Shown here one piece after another: positions 7,247 to 16,132 of a stretch of 64,000 nucleotides of DNA; positions within the stretch are counted from its first letter, which is position 1; each line of letters begins with the position of its first letter. The position numbers and the translations under genes were made by a program. This stretch comes from Achromobacter piechaudii NBRC 102461 (GTDB lineage Bacteria > Pseudomonadota > Gammaproteobacteria > Burkholderiales > Burkholderiaceae_B), in the NCBI RefSeq assembly GCF_001571245.1, contig NZ_BCTK01000015.1, forward strand, positions 62,001-126,000, written 5' to 3'. The notes beneath the pieces were generated by a model. It was not told the origin of the DNA, searched no databases, and was given only the letters and a program-made list of their open reading frames with translations.

Positions 7247-8238
7247 TGCGCAGTGATTCCTTGGTCTTTGATGAGCCCGCCCCACTTCTTGCGCTCGGCG
7301 CGTTCGAAGGCGGCCAGGTCGGGACCGAAGAGCGTACCGGGCTTGGCGCCCATGGTGGCGAAATTGGTCGCCAGCGCCTGGCTTTGCAAGCCGCTGCGCG
7401 CCGCCTCGATCAGTTGCTTGACCACGGGCGCCGGCGTGTCGCGTGGCGCATACAGGGCGAACCAGGCCGTCACGTCAAAGCCGGGCAAGCCGGATTCGGC
7501 GACGGTCGGCAGGTTGGGCACGGACGCATCGCGCGCCGCCGAGGTGACCGCCACGCCGCGCACCAGATTGCCGTCCTTGATCTGCGCCAGCGCGCCCGGC
7601 AGGTTGTCGAACAGCAGATCCACCTGCCCGCCCGCCACGGCCGGCAGCGACGCGGACGTGCCCTTGAACGGCACGTGCAGCATCGTCACGCCCGCCATCG
7701 CCTCGAAATACGCGCCGGTCAGGTGCACCGACGAGCCGATGCCGGGCGAGGCATAAGTCAGCTTCTTGTCCGGCGACTGCTTGGCCGCGCGGATGACGTC
7801 CGCCACCGTCTTGTAGGGCGACTTGGCGCTGACGGCGATGACGTTCGGCGTGGTGGACACCAGCGCGATCGGCACCAGGTCGCGTTCGGGGTCGAACGTC
7901 ATGTTGCTGTACAGGAACTGGTTGATGGTCTGCGTGCCGATGGTGCCCAGACCCAGCGTGTACCCGTCCGCCTTGGCGCGCGCCACGTAGGCCATGCCGA
8001 TGTTGCCGCCCGCGCCCGGCTTGTTTTCCACCAGCACGGTTTGCTTTAGCCCGGATTGCAGCGCATTGGCGATGGCGCGGCCGAAGATGTCGGCGCCGCC
8101 ACCGGGCGGGTACGGCACCACCACGGTGACGGGGTGATCGGGATATCCCGCCGCATGGGCGGCGGGTAGCGCCAACAGGGCCAGGGCGGCCAGGGCAAGC
8201 CTGCGCCGCCCGGCGCGCGGGTGTACGGACTGGGTCAT
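7243..8238 (-). CDS. Bug/TctC-family tripartite tricarboxylate-type solute receptor
   Basis: A 331-residue periplasmic binding protein. It has a signal peptide (RRRLALAALALLALPAAHA) followed by the family signature YPDHPVTVVVPYPPGGGADIFGR and the conserved VENKPGAGGNIG and VPFKG segments. Bug receptors bind carboxylates and related small organic molecules and are greatly expanded in Bordetella and Achromobacter. No TctA/TctB membrane partner is nearby, so it is an orphan receptor. The ribosome site GGAGACACGTTC precedes the ATG. It is the first gene of an operon with the SDR and is divergent from the cyclase operon, sharing a 118-bp promoter region with it. Confidence 0.93.
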   Translation of the reverse strand: MTQSVHPRAGRRRLALAALALLALPAAHAAGYPDHPVTVVVPYPPGGGADIFGRAIANALQSGLKQTVLVENKPGAGGNIGMAYVARAKADGYTLGLGTIGTQTINQFLYSNMTFDPERDLVPIALVSTTPNVIAVSAKSPYKTVADVIRAAKQSPDKKLTYASPGIGSSVHLTGAYFEAMAGVTMLHVPFKGTSASLPAVAGGQVDLLFDNLPGALAQIKDGNLVRGVAVTSAARDASVPNLPTVAESGLPGFDVTAWFALYAPRDTPAPVVKQLIEAARSGLQSQALATNFATMGAKPGTLFGPDLAAFERAERKKWGGLIKDQGITAQ

Positions 8239-8299
8239 GAACGTGTCTCCTGTCGAATCCGCTGCGTGCGGATTTCTTTTGAAATGGACGTCTGCTCAA

Positions 8300-8317
8300 A
8301 GTACGTAAATACGTACT
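8300..8317. promoter_or_regulatory. Palindromic operator candidate between divergent operons
   Basis: AGTACGT-AAAT-ACGTACT is a perfect 7-bp inverted repeat with a 4-bp spacer. It sits in the short AT-rich region between the Bug receptor (minus) and cyclase (plus) starts. Its size and symmetry suit a dimeric GntR-type repressor; the UTRA-type GntR gene in the same operon (11039-11782) is the obvious candidate. This assignment is inference. Confidence 0.5.
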
Positions 8318-8356
8318 ATAGTTATAAAAACATAGAAATCGGATAGGAGACAAGCA

Positions 8357-9397
8357 ATGAAACGCTGGACGCAACGCCCCGAAGGATCCACCTGGGGCGA
8401 CTTCGGCCCGGACGACGAGCTGGGCCGGCTGAACCTGCTGACCGAGGAAAAGGTCTTGCAGGCGGTGCGCGAGGTGCGCGCGGGCAAGGTGTTCTGCCTG
8501 TCGCTGCCGCTGGACCTGCCCGGCGGCAATGTCCTGAATCCGCGCCGTCACGCGCCCACGCTCAAACCCACGTTTCGGGAAGGCACGCCCTATCTGAACT
8601 TTGCGATGTCGCAAGTGCAGCCCGAAGCGGTGGACGTGCTGTCGGACGACCAGGTCACCTTGTCGATGCAATATTCCACGCAGTGGGACGGCCTGTGCCA
8701 CGTGGGCGCCCTCTTCGACATCCAGGGCGACGGGCAGGCGCGCCGCGTCTACTACAACGGCTATGCCGCGGGCGTGGACGTATTTGGCGGCGCGGACCCG
8801 GACACCTCGGACGCGGCCTGCTGCCCGCCCGGTGGCTCGTTTGCGCGCAAACTCAGCGTCAGCCGTTATGCCGAAAAAGGCATGCAGGGACGCGGCGTGC
8901 TGGTAGATCTGGCGCGCGCGTTCGGGCCGGGCCGCACGCTGGTCGGGCACGAACAATTGCAAGCGGCCATGCGCGAGCAGAACGCGGTGGTCGAGACGGG
9001 CGACATGCTGGTGCTGCGTACCGGTTTCGCCGAACGCGTGGTCGCGATGAATGGCCAGCCCGATCCGCACGAACTGGAACAGACCGGCGCGGTGCTCGAC
9101 GGCGCCGACAGCGCCCTGCTCGACTGGATCAGCCAGAGCGGCGTCGCCGCCATCTGCGCCGACAACTACGCGGTGGAATCCTATCCGGCCCGCACGTCCG
9201 GCCCCGGCCATTCGATCCTGCCGCTGCATCACCACTGCCTGTTCAAGCTGGGCGTGCCGCTGGCCGAACTCTGGTATTTGAAGGATCTGGCCGATTGGCT
9301 GCACGCCAACGGCCGCAACCGCTTCCTGCTGACCGCGCCGCCGCTGCGCATGCCCGGCGCGGTCGGTTCGCCCGTGACGCCGATTGCGACGGTGTAA
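8357..9397 (+). CDS. Cyclase family protein (putative kynurenine-formamidase-like hydrolase)
   Basis: A 346-residue member of the 'putative cyclase' family (PF04199-like, metal-dependent amide/ester hydrolases). It belongs to the longer bacterial branch with STQWDGLCHVGALFD in place of the short-form HxGTHxD motif, and a C-terminal ADNYAVESYPAR...HHHCLFKLG region. The ribosome site AGGAGACAAGCA precedes the ATG. It is the first gene of the operon cyclase - acyl-CoA ligase-like - GntR - binding protein, with only 3 bp to the next gene. A role in opening or hydrolysing a cyclic or amide substrate before CoA activation is plausible. The true substrate is unknown. Confidence 0.85.
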   Translation: MKRWTQRPEGSTWGDFGPDDELGRLNLLTEEKVLQAVREVRAGKVFCLSLPLDLPGGNVLNPRRHAPTLKPTFREGTPYLNFAMSQVQPEAVDVLSDDQVTLSMQYSTQWDGLCHVGALFDIQGDGQARRVYYNGYAAGVDVFGGADPDTSDAACCPPGGSFARKLSVSRYAEKGMQGRGVLVDLARAFGPGRTLVGHEQLQAAMREQNAVVETGDMLVLRTGFAERVVAMNGQPDPHELEQTGAVLDGADSALLDWISQSGVAAICADNYAVESYPARTSGPGHSILPLHHHCLFKLGVPLAELWYLKDLADWLHANGRNRFLLTAPPLRMPGAVGSPVTPIATV

Positions 9398-9400
9398 GCC

Positions 9401-11035
9401 ATGAGCCTGCCTGCCTCGACCTTCGCCGCGCATCTGGACGCGCTGGCGGACCGCCGCCCCGACGCCACGCTGCTGATCGACCAGGATCAGCCCATCAGCG
9501 CGCGGCGCCTGCGCGACCAGAGCCGCGCGCTGGCGGCCGGACTGGCGCAAATCGGCGTGCGCCCCGGCCATCGCGTGGCGGTATGGCTGCCCAATTGCGC
9601 CGCCTGGGTGGAATCGTTTCTGGCCTGCGCGCATCTGGGCGCGCTGGTGCTGGCCGTCAACACGCGCTTTCGGGCGCTGGAAGTGGCCGACATCCTGGGG
9701 CGCGGCAAGGCCGATTGGTTGATCTACTGGCCGGGTTTCAAGGGCATCGACTTCGCAGGCATCCTGGCCGCCGTCCCCGCCGAGGCGCAGACGCGGCTGC
9801 AAGGCGTGATCGCGATTGCGGAACCGGATGCAGATGCAGATGCAGATGCGGATGCGGATGCGGCCGGGAACGGCATGCCGGCGCATCGCTATGCCGACCT
9901 GCTGGCCACGCAGTCCGCGCCTCCCCCGGCTGAGCGCAATGCCGGGGTTCTGTGCTTCACCACTTCCGGCACCACCTCCAAACCCAAGTTCGTCTTGCAT
10001 GACCAGCAGACCCTGCTGCGGCACGGCGCCACCGTCGCGCAGGCTTTCGGCTATGACGAGGACAGTTGCGTGTTGGCCAGCGCGCCGTTCTGCGGGGCGT
10101 TCGGCTTTGCAACGCTGGTGGGCGGCCTGGCGCGCGGCGTGCCGGTCGTCTGCGCCCCCGTGTTCAACGCCGCCGAATCGGCCCAGGCCATCGCGCGCCA
10201 TGCGGTCACGCACACCTATGCCAATAACGAAGCGCTGGTGGGCATGATGCAGGCGGCCCCGGCCAGCGCCTTCCGCTCGGCGCGGCTGTTCGGCTTCGCC
10301 AGCTTCACGCCAGCGCTGGACAACATGCTGGATCTTGCCCGGCAGACAGGCGTGCCCTTGACGGGCCTGTACGGCTCCAGCGAATTGATCGCGCTGGTGG
10401 CGGGCCAGCCGCGCGAGGACGCCGACGGCGACGTGTCCGCCCGGCATCAACCCGGCGGCACGCTGATCTACCCCGACGCGCGCGTGCGGACCCGCGACCC
10501 CGAGAGCGGCCGCGTGCTGCCTCACGGCGAATCGGGCGAAATCGAAATCCTGTCGCCCAGCCTCATGCAAGGCTATCTGGACAACCCCGAGGCCAGCCAG
10601 GCCGCCGTCACCGCCGACGGCTACTTCAAGACGGGCGACCTGGGCTACACCTTGACCGAGCGCCAGTTCGTCTTCCAGACCCGCATGGGCGATTCGTTGC
10701 GGCTGTCGGGCTTTCTGGTGAACCCGGTTGAAATCGAGCAGATGGTCGAGACCCTGCATGGCGTGCGCGCCTGCCAGGTGGTGGGCGCCACGCGCGACGG
10801 CAAGATCGTGCCCTACGCCTTCGTGCTGCTGCGCGACGGCGCCACGGCCGATCCGGCCGGTTGGCTGGCTGCGTGCAAGGCGCAGATGGCTAGCTTCAAG
10901 GCGCCGGTGCGCTTCACGGTGCTGGATGCGTTTCCATCGGTGGAAAGCGCCAATTCGGTCAAGATCCAGAAACACCGGCTGCGCGACATGGCAAACGCTA
11001 TGCTCTCGGATCCTTCCTCACCCCCGCCGCCCTGA
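9401..11035 (+). CDS. AMP-dependent synthetase/ligase (acyl-CoA synthetase-like)
   Basis: A 544-residue member of the ANL adenylating enzyme family. It has the P-loop-like motif FTTSGTTSKPKF (about residue 190), GLYGSSE, and YFKTGDLGY with the conserved Asp of motif A8. The C-terminal lid domain runs to the end, but the canonical catalytic Lys near the C-terminus lies in an unusual NSVKIQKHRLRD context. It probably adenylates a carboxylic acid and transfers it to CoA, in the cytosol. Residues about 143-154 are a (Asp-Ala)6 run encoded by a 6-bp tandem repeat in a loop region. It starts 3 bp after the cyclase stop and is followed by GntR after 3 bp, indicating one transcript. Confidence 0.9.
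   Translation: MSLPASTFAAHLDALADRRPDATLLIDQDQPISARRLRDQSRALAAGLAQIGVRPGHRVAVWLPNCAAWVESFLACAHLGALVLAVNTRFRALEVADILGRGKADWLIYWPGFKGIDFAGILAAVPAEAQTRLQGVIAIAEPDADADADADADAAGNGMPAHRYADLLATQSAPPPAERNAGVLCFTTSGTTSKPKFVLHDQQTLLRHGATVAQAFGYDEDSCVLASAPFCGAFGFATLVGGLARGVPVVCAPVFNAAESAQAIARHAVTHTYANNEALVGMMQAAPASAFRSARLFGFASFTPALDNMLDLARQTGVPLTGLYGSSELIALVAGQPREDADGDVSARHQPGGTLIYPDARVRTRDPESGRVLPHGESGEIEILSPSLMQGYLDNPEASQAAVTADGYFKTGDLGYTLTERQFVFQTRMGDSLRLSGFLVNPVEIEQMVETLHGVRACQVVGATRDGKIVPYAFVLLRDGATADPAGWLAACKAQMASFKAPVRFTVLDAFPSVESANSVKIQKHRLRDMANAMLSDPSSPPPP
9827..9862 (+). repeat. Hexanucleotide microsatellite (GATGCR)6 inside the ligase gene
   Basis: Six perfect 6-bp units, three GATGCA followed by three GATGCG, encode (Asp-Ala)6. 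A change in unit number would keep the frame and only alter the length of an acidic loop. Confidence 0.85.
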
Positions 11036-11038
11036 TCC

Positions 11039-11782
11039 ATGCCCGCCCGCAAGCTTTTTTCGCGCAGCCCCCAGCCGCTTTACCTGCAAGCGGCGGCGCT
11101 GTTTCGCAGCAATATCCAGAATCGCACCTGGCGGCCGGGGCAGCAGATCCCGCCGCTGGAGTCCTTGATGGAAACCTATGGCATCTCGCGGGCGACCATC
11201 CGGCAGGCATTCGGCCTGCTGGAACAAGACGGGCTGATCCGGCGTTCGCGCGGGTCGGGCACCTTCGTGAATGCGGAATTGCCCGAAACGCCCACGCTGC
11301 TGATCCCCAAGACCTGGGCCGAAACCGTGGAACTGAGCAACCAGCTGGGCACCGTGTCGCTGGTGGAATCCAGCGCCGATTCCCCCTTGCCCGACACGCT
11401 CGGCATGCCTTGCTCGGCGGACCGTAGCGGCCTGTTCCAGTATCTGCGGCGCGTACACACCACCGAGGCCGGCCCCTTCTGCTACAGCGAAGTGTTTCTG
11501 GATAGCGGGCTGTTTCGCAAACATCGCACCCGCATCCAGAAAAGCACGGTGGCCCCCGTGCTGGATCAGTTCTACGGCACGCGCATCACCGAGGCGCGCC
11601 AGGTCCTGAATGTAATCGAGGCGGGCCAGGAGTCGGCCGAATCCTTGCAGATTCCCGTGTCTTCCCCCGTGGCGGAACTGCGCCGCTACGCCTGCATCGA
11701 TCACCGCGTGGTGTATTTCGCGCGGCTGGAATTTCCGTTTCGCAAAGTGCGGATGGAATTCGACCTGCTGGCGCAGCGCTGA
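11039..11782 (+). CDS. GntR-family regulator, HutC/UTRA type
   Basis: A 247-residue regulator with an N-terminal GntR winged helix (about residues 13-80, PPLESLMETYGISRATIRQAF, GLIRRSRGSGTFV) and a C-terminal UTRA effector domain (about 95-240, FQYLRRVHTTEAGPFCYSEVF). It lies in the operon with the cyclase and ligase, 3 bp downstream of the ligase. A local role as their repressor, relieved by the substrate or a CoA ester, is likely. The palindrome at 8300-8317 is its candidate operator (inference). Confidence 0.9.
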   Translation: MPARKLFSRSPQPLYLQAAALFRSNIQNRTWRPGQQIPPLESLMETYGISRATIRQAFGLLEQDGLIRRSRGSGTFVNAELPETPTLLIPKTWAETVELSNQLGTVSLVESSADSPLPDTLGMPCSADRSGLFQYLRRVHTTEAGPFCYSEVFLDSGLFRKHRTRIQKSTVAPVLDQFYGTRITEARQVLNVIEAGQESAESLQIPVSSPVAELRRYACIDHRVVYFARLEFPFRKVRMEFDLLAQR

Positions 11783-11916
11783 ACGTCCAAGCCTGCGCCC
11801 CACCGTCCAAGGAGCCTCAACCACCGTCCACGCCAACGACGCCGCCAGCACCAATACCAGAGCGCCAGCCAGGCGCCAGCACGCCTCAAAACGATCCGGC
11901 ATCAGAGGAGACAACC

Positions 11917-13176
11917 ATGGCCTACGCCAACACGCCCCGGATTTGCATGCAGTACCGCAGCACGATTACCCGTTTGTTCGCCGCCTCCGCACTGGCGGCC
12001 GCAGCCTCCACGCCGGCCTGGGCGCAACCGGCCGCCGTCTCTGACGACATCGTCAGGCTCGGCTTGATCCTGGACATGAGCGGCGTCTATGCCGACGTGA
12101 CCGGCAAAGGCAGCGCCACGGCCGCCGAGATGGCCATCGCCGATTTTGGCGGCACGGTGCTGGGCAAGAAGATCGACCTGCTGGTGGTGGATCACCAGAA
12201 CAAGGCCGACATCGCCGCCGCCAAGGCGCGCGAGTGGTACGACACGCAGAAGGTGGACGCCATCATGGACGTGGCCGGCTCGGCCCCCGCGCTGGCCGTG
12301 CTGGAAGTGGCGCGCCAAAAGAAGAAGATCGTCGTGTTCAGCGGCCCCGGCACCGAACGCATCACCAATGATCTTTGTTCTCCCTACTCGGTTCACTACA
12401 CCTATGACACCTGGTCGCTGGCCAACACCACGGCGCGCGCCACCGTCGAAAAGGGCGGCAAGAGCTGGTACTTCCTGACCGCCGACTACGCCTTCGGGCA
12501 CACGCTGCAAGCGTCCGCCACCGAGGTGGTCAAGGCCAACGGCGGCACGGTGCTGGGCGCGGCGCGCCATCCCCTGGGCTCCAGCGACTTCGCGTCCTAC
12601 CTGTTGCAGGCGCAGGCCAGCAAGGCGCAAGTGGTCGGCCTGGCGAACGCGGGCGGCGACACGGTCAACGCGATCAAGGCCGCCAGCGAATTCGGCCTGA
12701 TCAAAGGCGGCCAGAAAATGGCCGGGCTGCTGCTGTACATCAACGACATCCACGCCATCGGCCTGGAGGCGGCTGCCGGGCTGACGCTGACCGAAGCGTT
12801 CTACTGGGACATGAACGACCAGACGCGCGCGTGGTCACAGCGCTATTACGACAAGCTCAAGAAAATGCCCAACATGAGCCAGGCGGGCACCTATTCGTCG
12901 GTCATGCACTACCTGAAGGCGGTGCAAGCGGCCGGCACCGATGCGCCGGAAGCCGTGATGAAGCAGATGAAGTCCATGCCCATCAACGACTTCTTCGCCA
13001 CCAATGGCCGCATCCGCGAGGACGGCCGCATGGTGCACGACATGTACCTGTTCGAGGTCAAGCAGCCGTCCGAATCCAAGCGGCCGTGGGACTATTACAA
13101 GCTGGTCGCTACACTGCCGGGTGATCAGGCGTTCATGCCCCTGTCCAAATCCACCTGCCCGCTAGTCAAGAAGTAA
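11917..13176 (+). CDS. Branched-chain amino acid-type ABC substrate-binding protein
   Basis: A 419-residue periplasmic binding protein of the LivJ/UrtA-like class (Peripla_BP_6). It has a signal peptide ending TPAWAQ (about residues 19-36), then IVRLGLILDMSGVYADVTGKG and a type I binding-protein fold. Relatives take up branched-chain amino acids, amides or aromatic acids. No permease or ATPase gene accompanies it here, so it must borrow partners from elsewhere. A strong AGAGGAGACAACC ribosome site precedes the ATG at 11917; an internal ATG at 11947 is less well placed. The 134-bp gap after GntR holds no gene. It is probably co-regulated with the cyclase operon. Confidence 0.9.
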   Translation: MAYANTPRICMQYRSTITRLFAASALAAAASTPAWAQPAAVSDDIVRLGLILDMSGVYADVTGKGSATAAEMAIADFGGTVLGKKIDLLVVDHQNKADIAAAKAREWYDTQKVDAIMDVAGSAPALAVLEVARQKKKIVVFSGPGTERITNDLCSPYSVHYTYDTWSLANTTARATVEKGGKSWYFLTADYAFGHTLQASATEVVKANGGTVLGAARHPLGSSDFASYLLQAQASKAQVVGLANAGGDTVNAIKAASEFGLIKGGQKMAGLLLYINDIHAIGLEAAAGLTLTEAFYWDMNDQTRAWSQRYYDKLKKMPNMSQAGTYSSVMHYLKAVQAAGTDAPEAVMKQMKSMPINDFFATNGRIREDGRMVHDMYLFEVKQPSESKRPWDYYKLVATLPGDQAFMPLSKSTCPLVKK

Positions 13177-13186
13177 GGAGCTCCAC

Positions 13187-13618
13187 ATGCCCGCGCCCGG
13201 CCCCATCGCCGCGACCATCGCCGCCGTCATCCGCGATGGCCACGTGTTGTTGGTGCGCCGGGCAAATCCGCCCGATGAAGGCCGCTGGGCCTTCCCGGGC
13301 GGCAAGATCAATGCAGGCGAAACCCTCGCCGCAGCGACCGCGCGCGAACTGCTCGAAGAAACCGGCGTGGTCGCCCAACCCCTGCACGTGTTCGACGCTG
13401 TCGACGTCTTCGACCGCGACGAGGCCGGCGTGCTGCGCCGCCATTTCATCCTGATCGCCATGCTGTGCCGCTGGCGGTCCGGCGAGCCGGTGGCCGGCGA
13501 CGATGCGCGCGACGCGCGCTGGGTGCCCCTGTCGGACCTGGACGGGCACGAACTGGCGACGAGCTTCGGCGTGGCCAGGCTGGCGCACAAGGCGGCCGCG
13601 CTGATGGCGGCGTCCTGA
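13187..13618 (+). CDS. Nudix hydrolase
   Basis: A 143-residue single-domain Nudix protein. The Nudix box GGKINAGETLAAATARELLEETGV (about residues 39-62, quoted here in parts as GGKINAGET and RELLEETG) has every catalytic Glu in place. It begins TIAAVIRDGHVLLVRRANPP and is probably an (d)NTP or ADP-ribose pyrophosphatase of the MutT type in the cytosol. The substrate cannot be set from sequence. It lies 10 bp after the binding-protein gene with GGAGCTCC before the ATG, so it is likely co-transcribed with it. Confidence 0.92.
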   Translation: MPAPGPIAATIAAVIRDGHVLLVRRANPPDEGRWAFPGGKINAGETLAAATARELLEETGVVAQPLHVFDAVDVFDRDEAGVLRRHFILIAMLCRWRSGEPVAGDDARDARWVPLSDLDGHELATSFGVARLAHKAAALMAAS

Positions 13619-13730
13619 ACAGGCCCCAATAGCTTCACGCAACGAAATTGCGTCGCGTCACATCGCGGCCGGCATGATCGGGTAAGGTGTAGCCCCTGCA
13701 CCCCTTATCTCTTCATTCCTGGAGTCGTGA

Positions 13731-15125
13731 ATGACCGGATTGTTTATCGTGGTGGCGGCGCTGGCGTTCCTGATGCTGGCGGCGTATCGAGGCTATAGCG
13801 TCATCCTGTGCGCGCCCATTGCGGCCATGGGCGCGGTGCTGTTGACCGACCCATCGGCGCTGGCCCCTGTGTTCTCCGGCATCTTCATGGAGCGCATGGC
13901 CGGCTTCGCCAAGCTGTACTTCCCCGTCTTCCTGCTGGGCGCAGTGTTCGGCAAACTGATCGAGCTATCGGGCTTTTCGCGCGCCATCGTCCAGGCGGTG
14001 CTGCGCATGATCGGCGCCGAACGCGCCATCGTGGCCATCGTGCTGGTCTGCTCGGTACTGACCTACGGCGGCGTATCGCTGTTTGTCGTGGTGTTCGCCG
14101 TGTATCCGTTCGCCGCAGAAATGTTCCGTCAGGGCGGCATCCCGAAGCGGCTGATGCCGGGCGCGATCGCGCTGGGCGCATTCACCTTCACGATGACCGC
14201 GCTGCCGGGTACGCCGCAGATTCAGAACATCATTCCCACCACCTTCTTTGAAACCACCACCTGGGCCGCGCCCTGGCTGGGCTTGATCGGCGCGGCGTTC
14301 ACGCTGACCGTGGGCGTCACGTACCTGGAATGGCGGCGCAAGCGCGCGGCCGCTGCCGGCGAAACCTATGGCACGGAACTGCGCAACGAACCGACCACCC
14401 CGGCAAGCGAACGCGATCATCATCCGCTGATCGCCCTGCTGCCGCTGGTGGTCGTGGGCGTGGTCAACTTCCTCTTGACGCGCTGGATTCCGGGCTGGTA
14501 TCCGGACGGGTCCGAAGTGACGCTGCCCGGCCTGGCCCAACCCATGCCCGTGAACGCCGCCGACCAGGTCGCGTTGTGGGCGGTGATGGGCGCGCTGATC
14601 GCCGGCATCGTGACCATCCTGCTGTTCTCGTTCTCGGCCATCAAGGCGCATTTCGCCGAGGGCAGCAAGAGCGCCGTATCCGGCGCGCTGCTGGCGTCCA
14701 TGAACACGGCGGCCGAATACGGCTTTGGCGGCGTCATCGCCGCGCTGCCGGGCTTTTTGCTGGTGGCCGATGCGCTCAAGGCCATTCCCGATCCGCTGGT
14801 GGGTGAAGCCGTCGCGGTGACCTCGCTGGCCGGCATCACCGGGTCGGCATCAGGCGGCATGAGCATTGCGCTGGCCGCGATGGCGCAGACCTTCATCGAC
14901 GGCGCGGTGGCGGCGGGCATCCCGATGGAGGTGCTGCATCGCGTCGCCGCCATGGCCAGCGGCGGCATGGACACCCTGCCCCACAATGGCGCGGTCATCA
15001 CGCTGCTGGCGGTGACCGGCCTGACGCATCGTCAATCCTATGGCGACATCTTCGCCATCACGTTGATTTCGACGATGTCGGTGTTCGTGGTGATCGCGGT
15101 GTACTACCTGACCGGCATCGTCTGA
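13731..15125 (+). CDS. GntP-family permease (gluconate/organic acid transporter)
   Basis: A 464-residue integral membrane protein with about 12-14 hydrophobic segments. Family-like features are FPVFLLGAVFGKLIELSG, LTYGGVSLFVVVFAVYP, MTALPGTPQIQNIIPTT and the C-terminal LPHNGAVITLLAVTGLTH. GntP relatives import gluconate, citrate or 3-hydroxybutyrate by proton symport in the inner membrane; the substrate here is unknown. A GGAG ribosome site lies about 8 nt before the ATG. The gene stands alone, and its 3' end overlaps the convergent LysR gene by 22 bp. Confidence 0.9.
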   Translation: MTGLFIVVAALAFLMLAAYRGYSVILCAPIAAMGAVLLTDPSALAPVFSGIFMERMAGFAKLYFPVFLLGAVFGKLIELSGFSRAIVQAVLRMIGAERAIVAIVLVCSVLTYGGVSLFVVVFAVYPFAAEMFRQGGIPKRLMPGAIALGAFTFTMTALPGTPQIQNIIPTTFFETTTWAAPWLGLIGAAFTLTVGVTYLEWRRKRAAAAGETYGTELRNEPTTPASERDHHPLIALLPLVVVGVVNFLLTRWIPGWYPDGSEVTLPGLAQPMPVNAADQVALWAVMGALIAGIVTILLFSFSAIKAHFAEGSKSAVSGALLASMNTAAEYGFGGVIAALPGFLLVADALKAIPDPLVGEAVAVTSLAGITGSASGGMSIALAAMAQTFIDGAVAAGIPMEVLHRVAAMASGGMDTLPHNGAVITLLAVTGLTHRQSYGDIFAITLISTMSVFVVIAVYYLTGIV

Positions 15126-16015
15126 TCGAACGCGGTGGCGAACACCTGGGCCAGCCACTGCGTGAACACGCGCACCCGCGCCGACACCTGCCGGTTCTGC
15201 GGATACAGCACCGATACCGGCATGGGCGCGGGCGGCATGGCGGGCAACACAATACGCAGATGACCGGCCGCCAGTTCGCGTTCGACGCGATAACGCGGCA
15301 CCTGCGCCAACCCCAGGCCGGCCAGCGCGGCGCTGGTGTAGAGCTCCGCGCCCGACACGCTGACCACCGAGGCCGGCCGCGCCGTGACGTTGCGCCCGTC
15401 CACCATGAAGTCCAGCGGCAAGGCGCGGCCCGTCGCGCTGGAGATATAGTCCACGGCGCGATGGGCAGCCAGATCGTCCAGGCTGGCAGGCACGCCGAAG
15501 CGCGCCAGATACGCGGGGCTGGCCACCGTGACCTGCGGCATCAGCGCTATCTGCCGCCCCGCCAAGGATGAATCCTGCAAGGCGCCCGAGCGCAGCACGC
15601 AGTCCACGCCCTCGCGCACCAGATCGACCAGCCGGTCGTCTTCACCCAGGTGCAGGACGATGTCGGGATAACGTTCCAGAAAACCGGGCAAGCCGGGCAT
15701 CACGAAGTACTTGGCCAAGGTGCCTTGCGCGTTGACGCGCAACAAGCCTTTGGGCGCGGTGTTCAGGAACGCGCCGTCGGCTTCTTCCAGATCCGCCAGC
15801 AAGCGCACGCAGCGCTGGTAGTAGGTCTCGCCGTCATGGGTCAGCCGGACCTGCCGCGTGGTGCGTTCCAGCAGCCGCGCGCCCAGCCGCTTTTCCATGC
15901 GCTTGACCAGGTTGGTGACGGTGGCGCGCGGAATGCGCAGGTCCTCGGCGGCCTGCGAAAAACTGCGCCGTTCAGCGATGCGAACGAACACCTGCATTTC
16001 TTGAAAGCGGTCCAT
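15104..16015 (-). CDS. LysR-family transcriptional regulator
   Basis: A 303-residue LysR protein of the CrgA/DmlR-like branch. It starts MDRFQEMQVFVRIAERRSFS and has the helix-turn-helix AAEDLRIPRATVTNLVKRME. The C-terminal effector domain follows. It is divergent from the SDR gene at 16133 across a 117-bp AT-rich region and is therefore its probable regulator. Its tail overlaps the convergent GntP permease gene by 22 bp, so it might also relate to that transporter. The ligand is unknown. Confidence 0.92.
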   Translation of the reverse strand: MDRFQEMQVFVRIAERRSFSQAAEDLRIPRATVTNLVKRMEKRLGARLLERTTRQVRLTHDGETYYQRCVRLLADLEEADGAFLNTAPKGLLRVNAQGTLAKYFVMPGLPGFLERYPDIVLHLGEDDRLVDLVREGVDCVLRSGALQDSSLAGRQIALMPQVTVASPAYLARFGVPASLDDLAAHRAVDYISSATGRALPLDFMVDGRNVTARPASVVSVSGAELYTSAALAGLGLAQVPRYRVERELAAGHLRIVLPAMPPAPMPVSVLYPQNRQVSARVRVFTQWLAQVFATAFDQTMPVR

Positions 16016-16132
16016 GAGCGGTCTGGGATTATTAATGCAGATGAAATTATGTTAGCGAATATAGGGTAATTATTTTCTTATTGGAATAGTTCATGATTCG
16101 CCTCACCCCTTTGATCTGAACGGAGAACTGGC

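Noticed and set aside
9827..9862. Hexamer repeat as a phase-variation switch
   Set aside because: A 6-bp unit never shifts the frame, so on/off switching is not expected.
7475..10975. Very long minus-strand open frame of 1166 codons
   Set aside because: It runs antisense across the cyclase, ligase and receptor genes, has no recognisable domain and is His/Arg/Gln-rich, as expected for the shadow frame of GC-rich codons.
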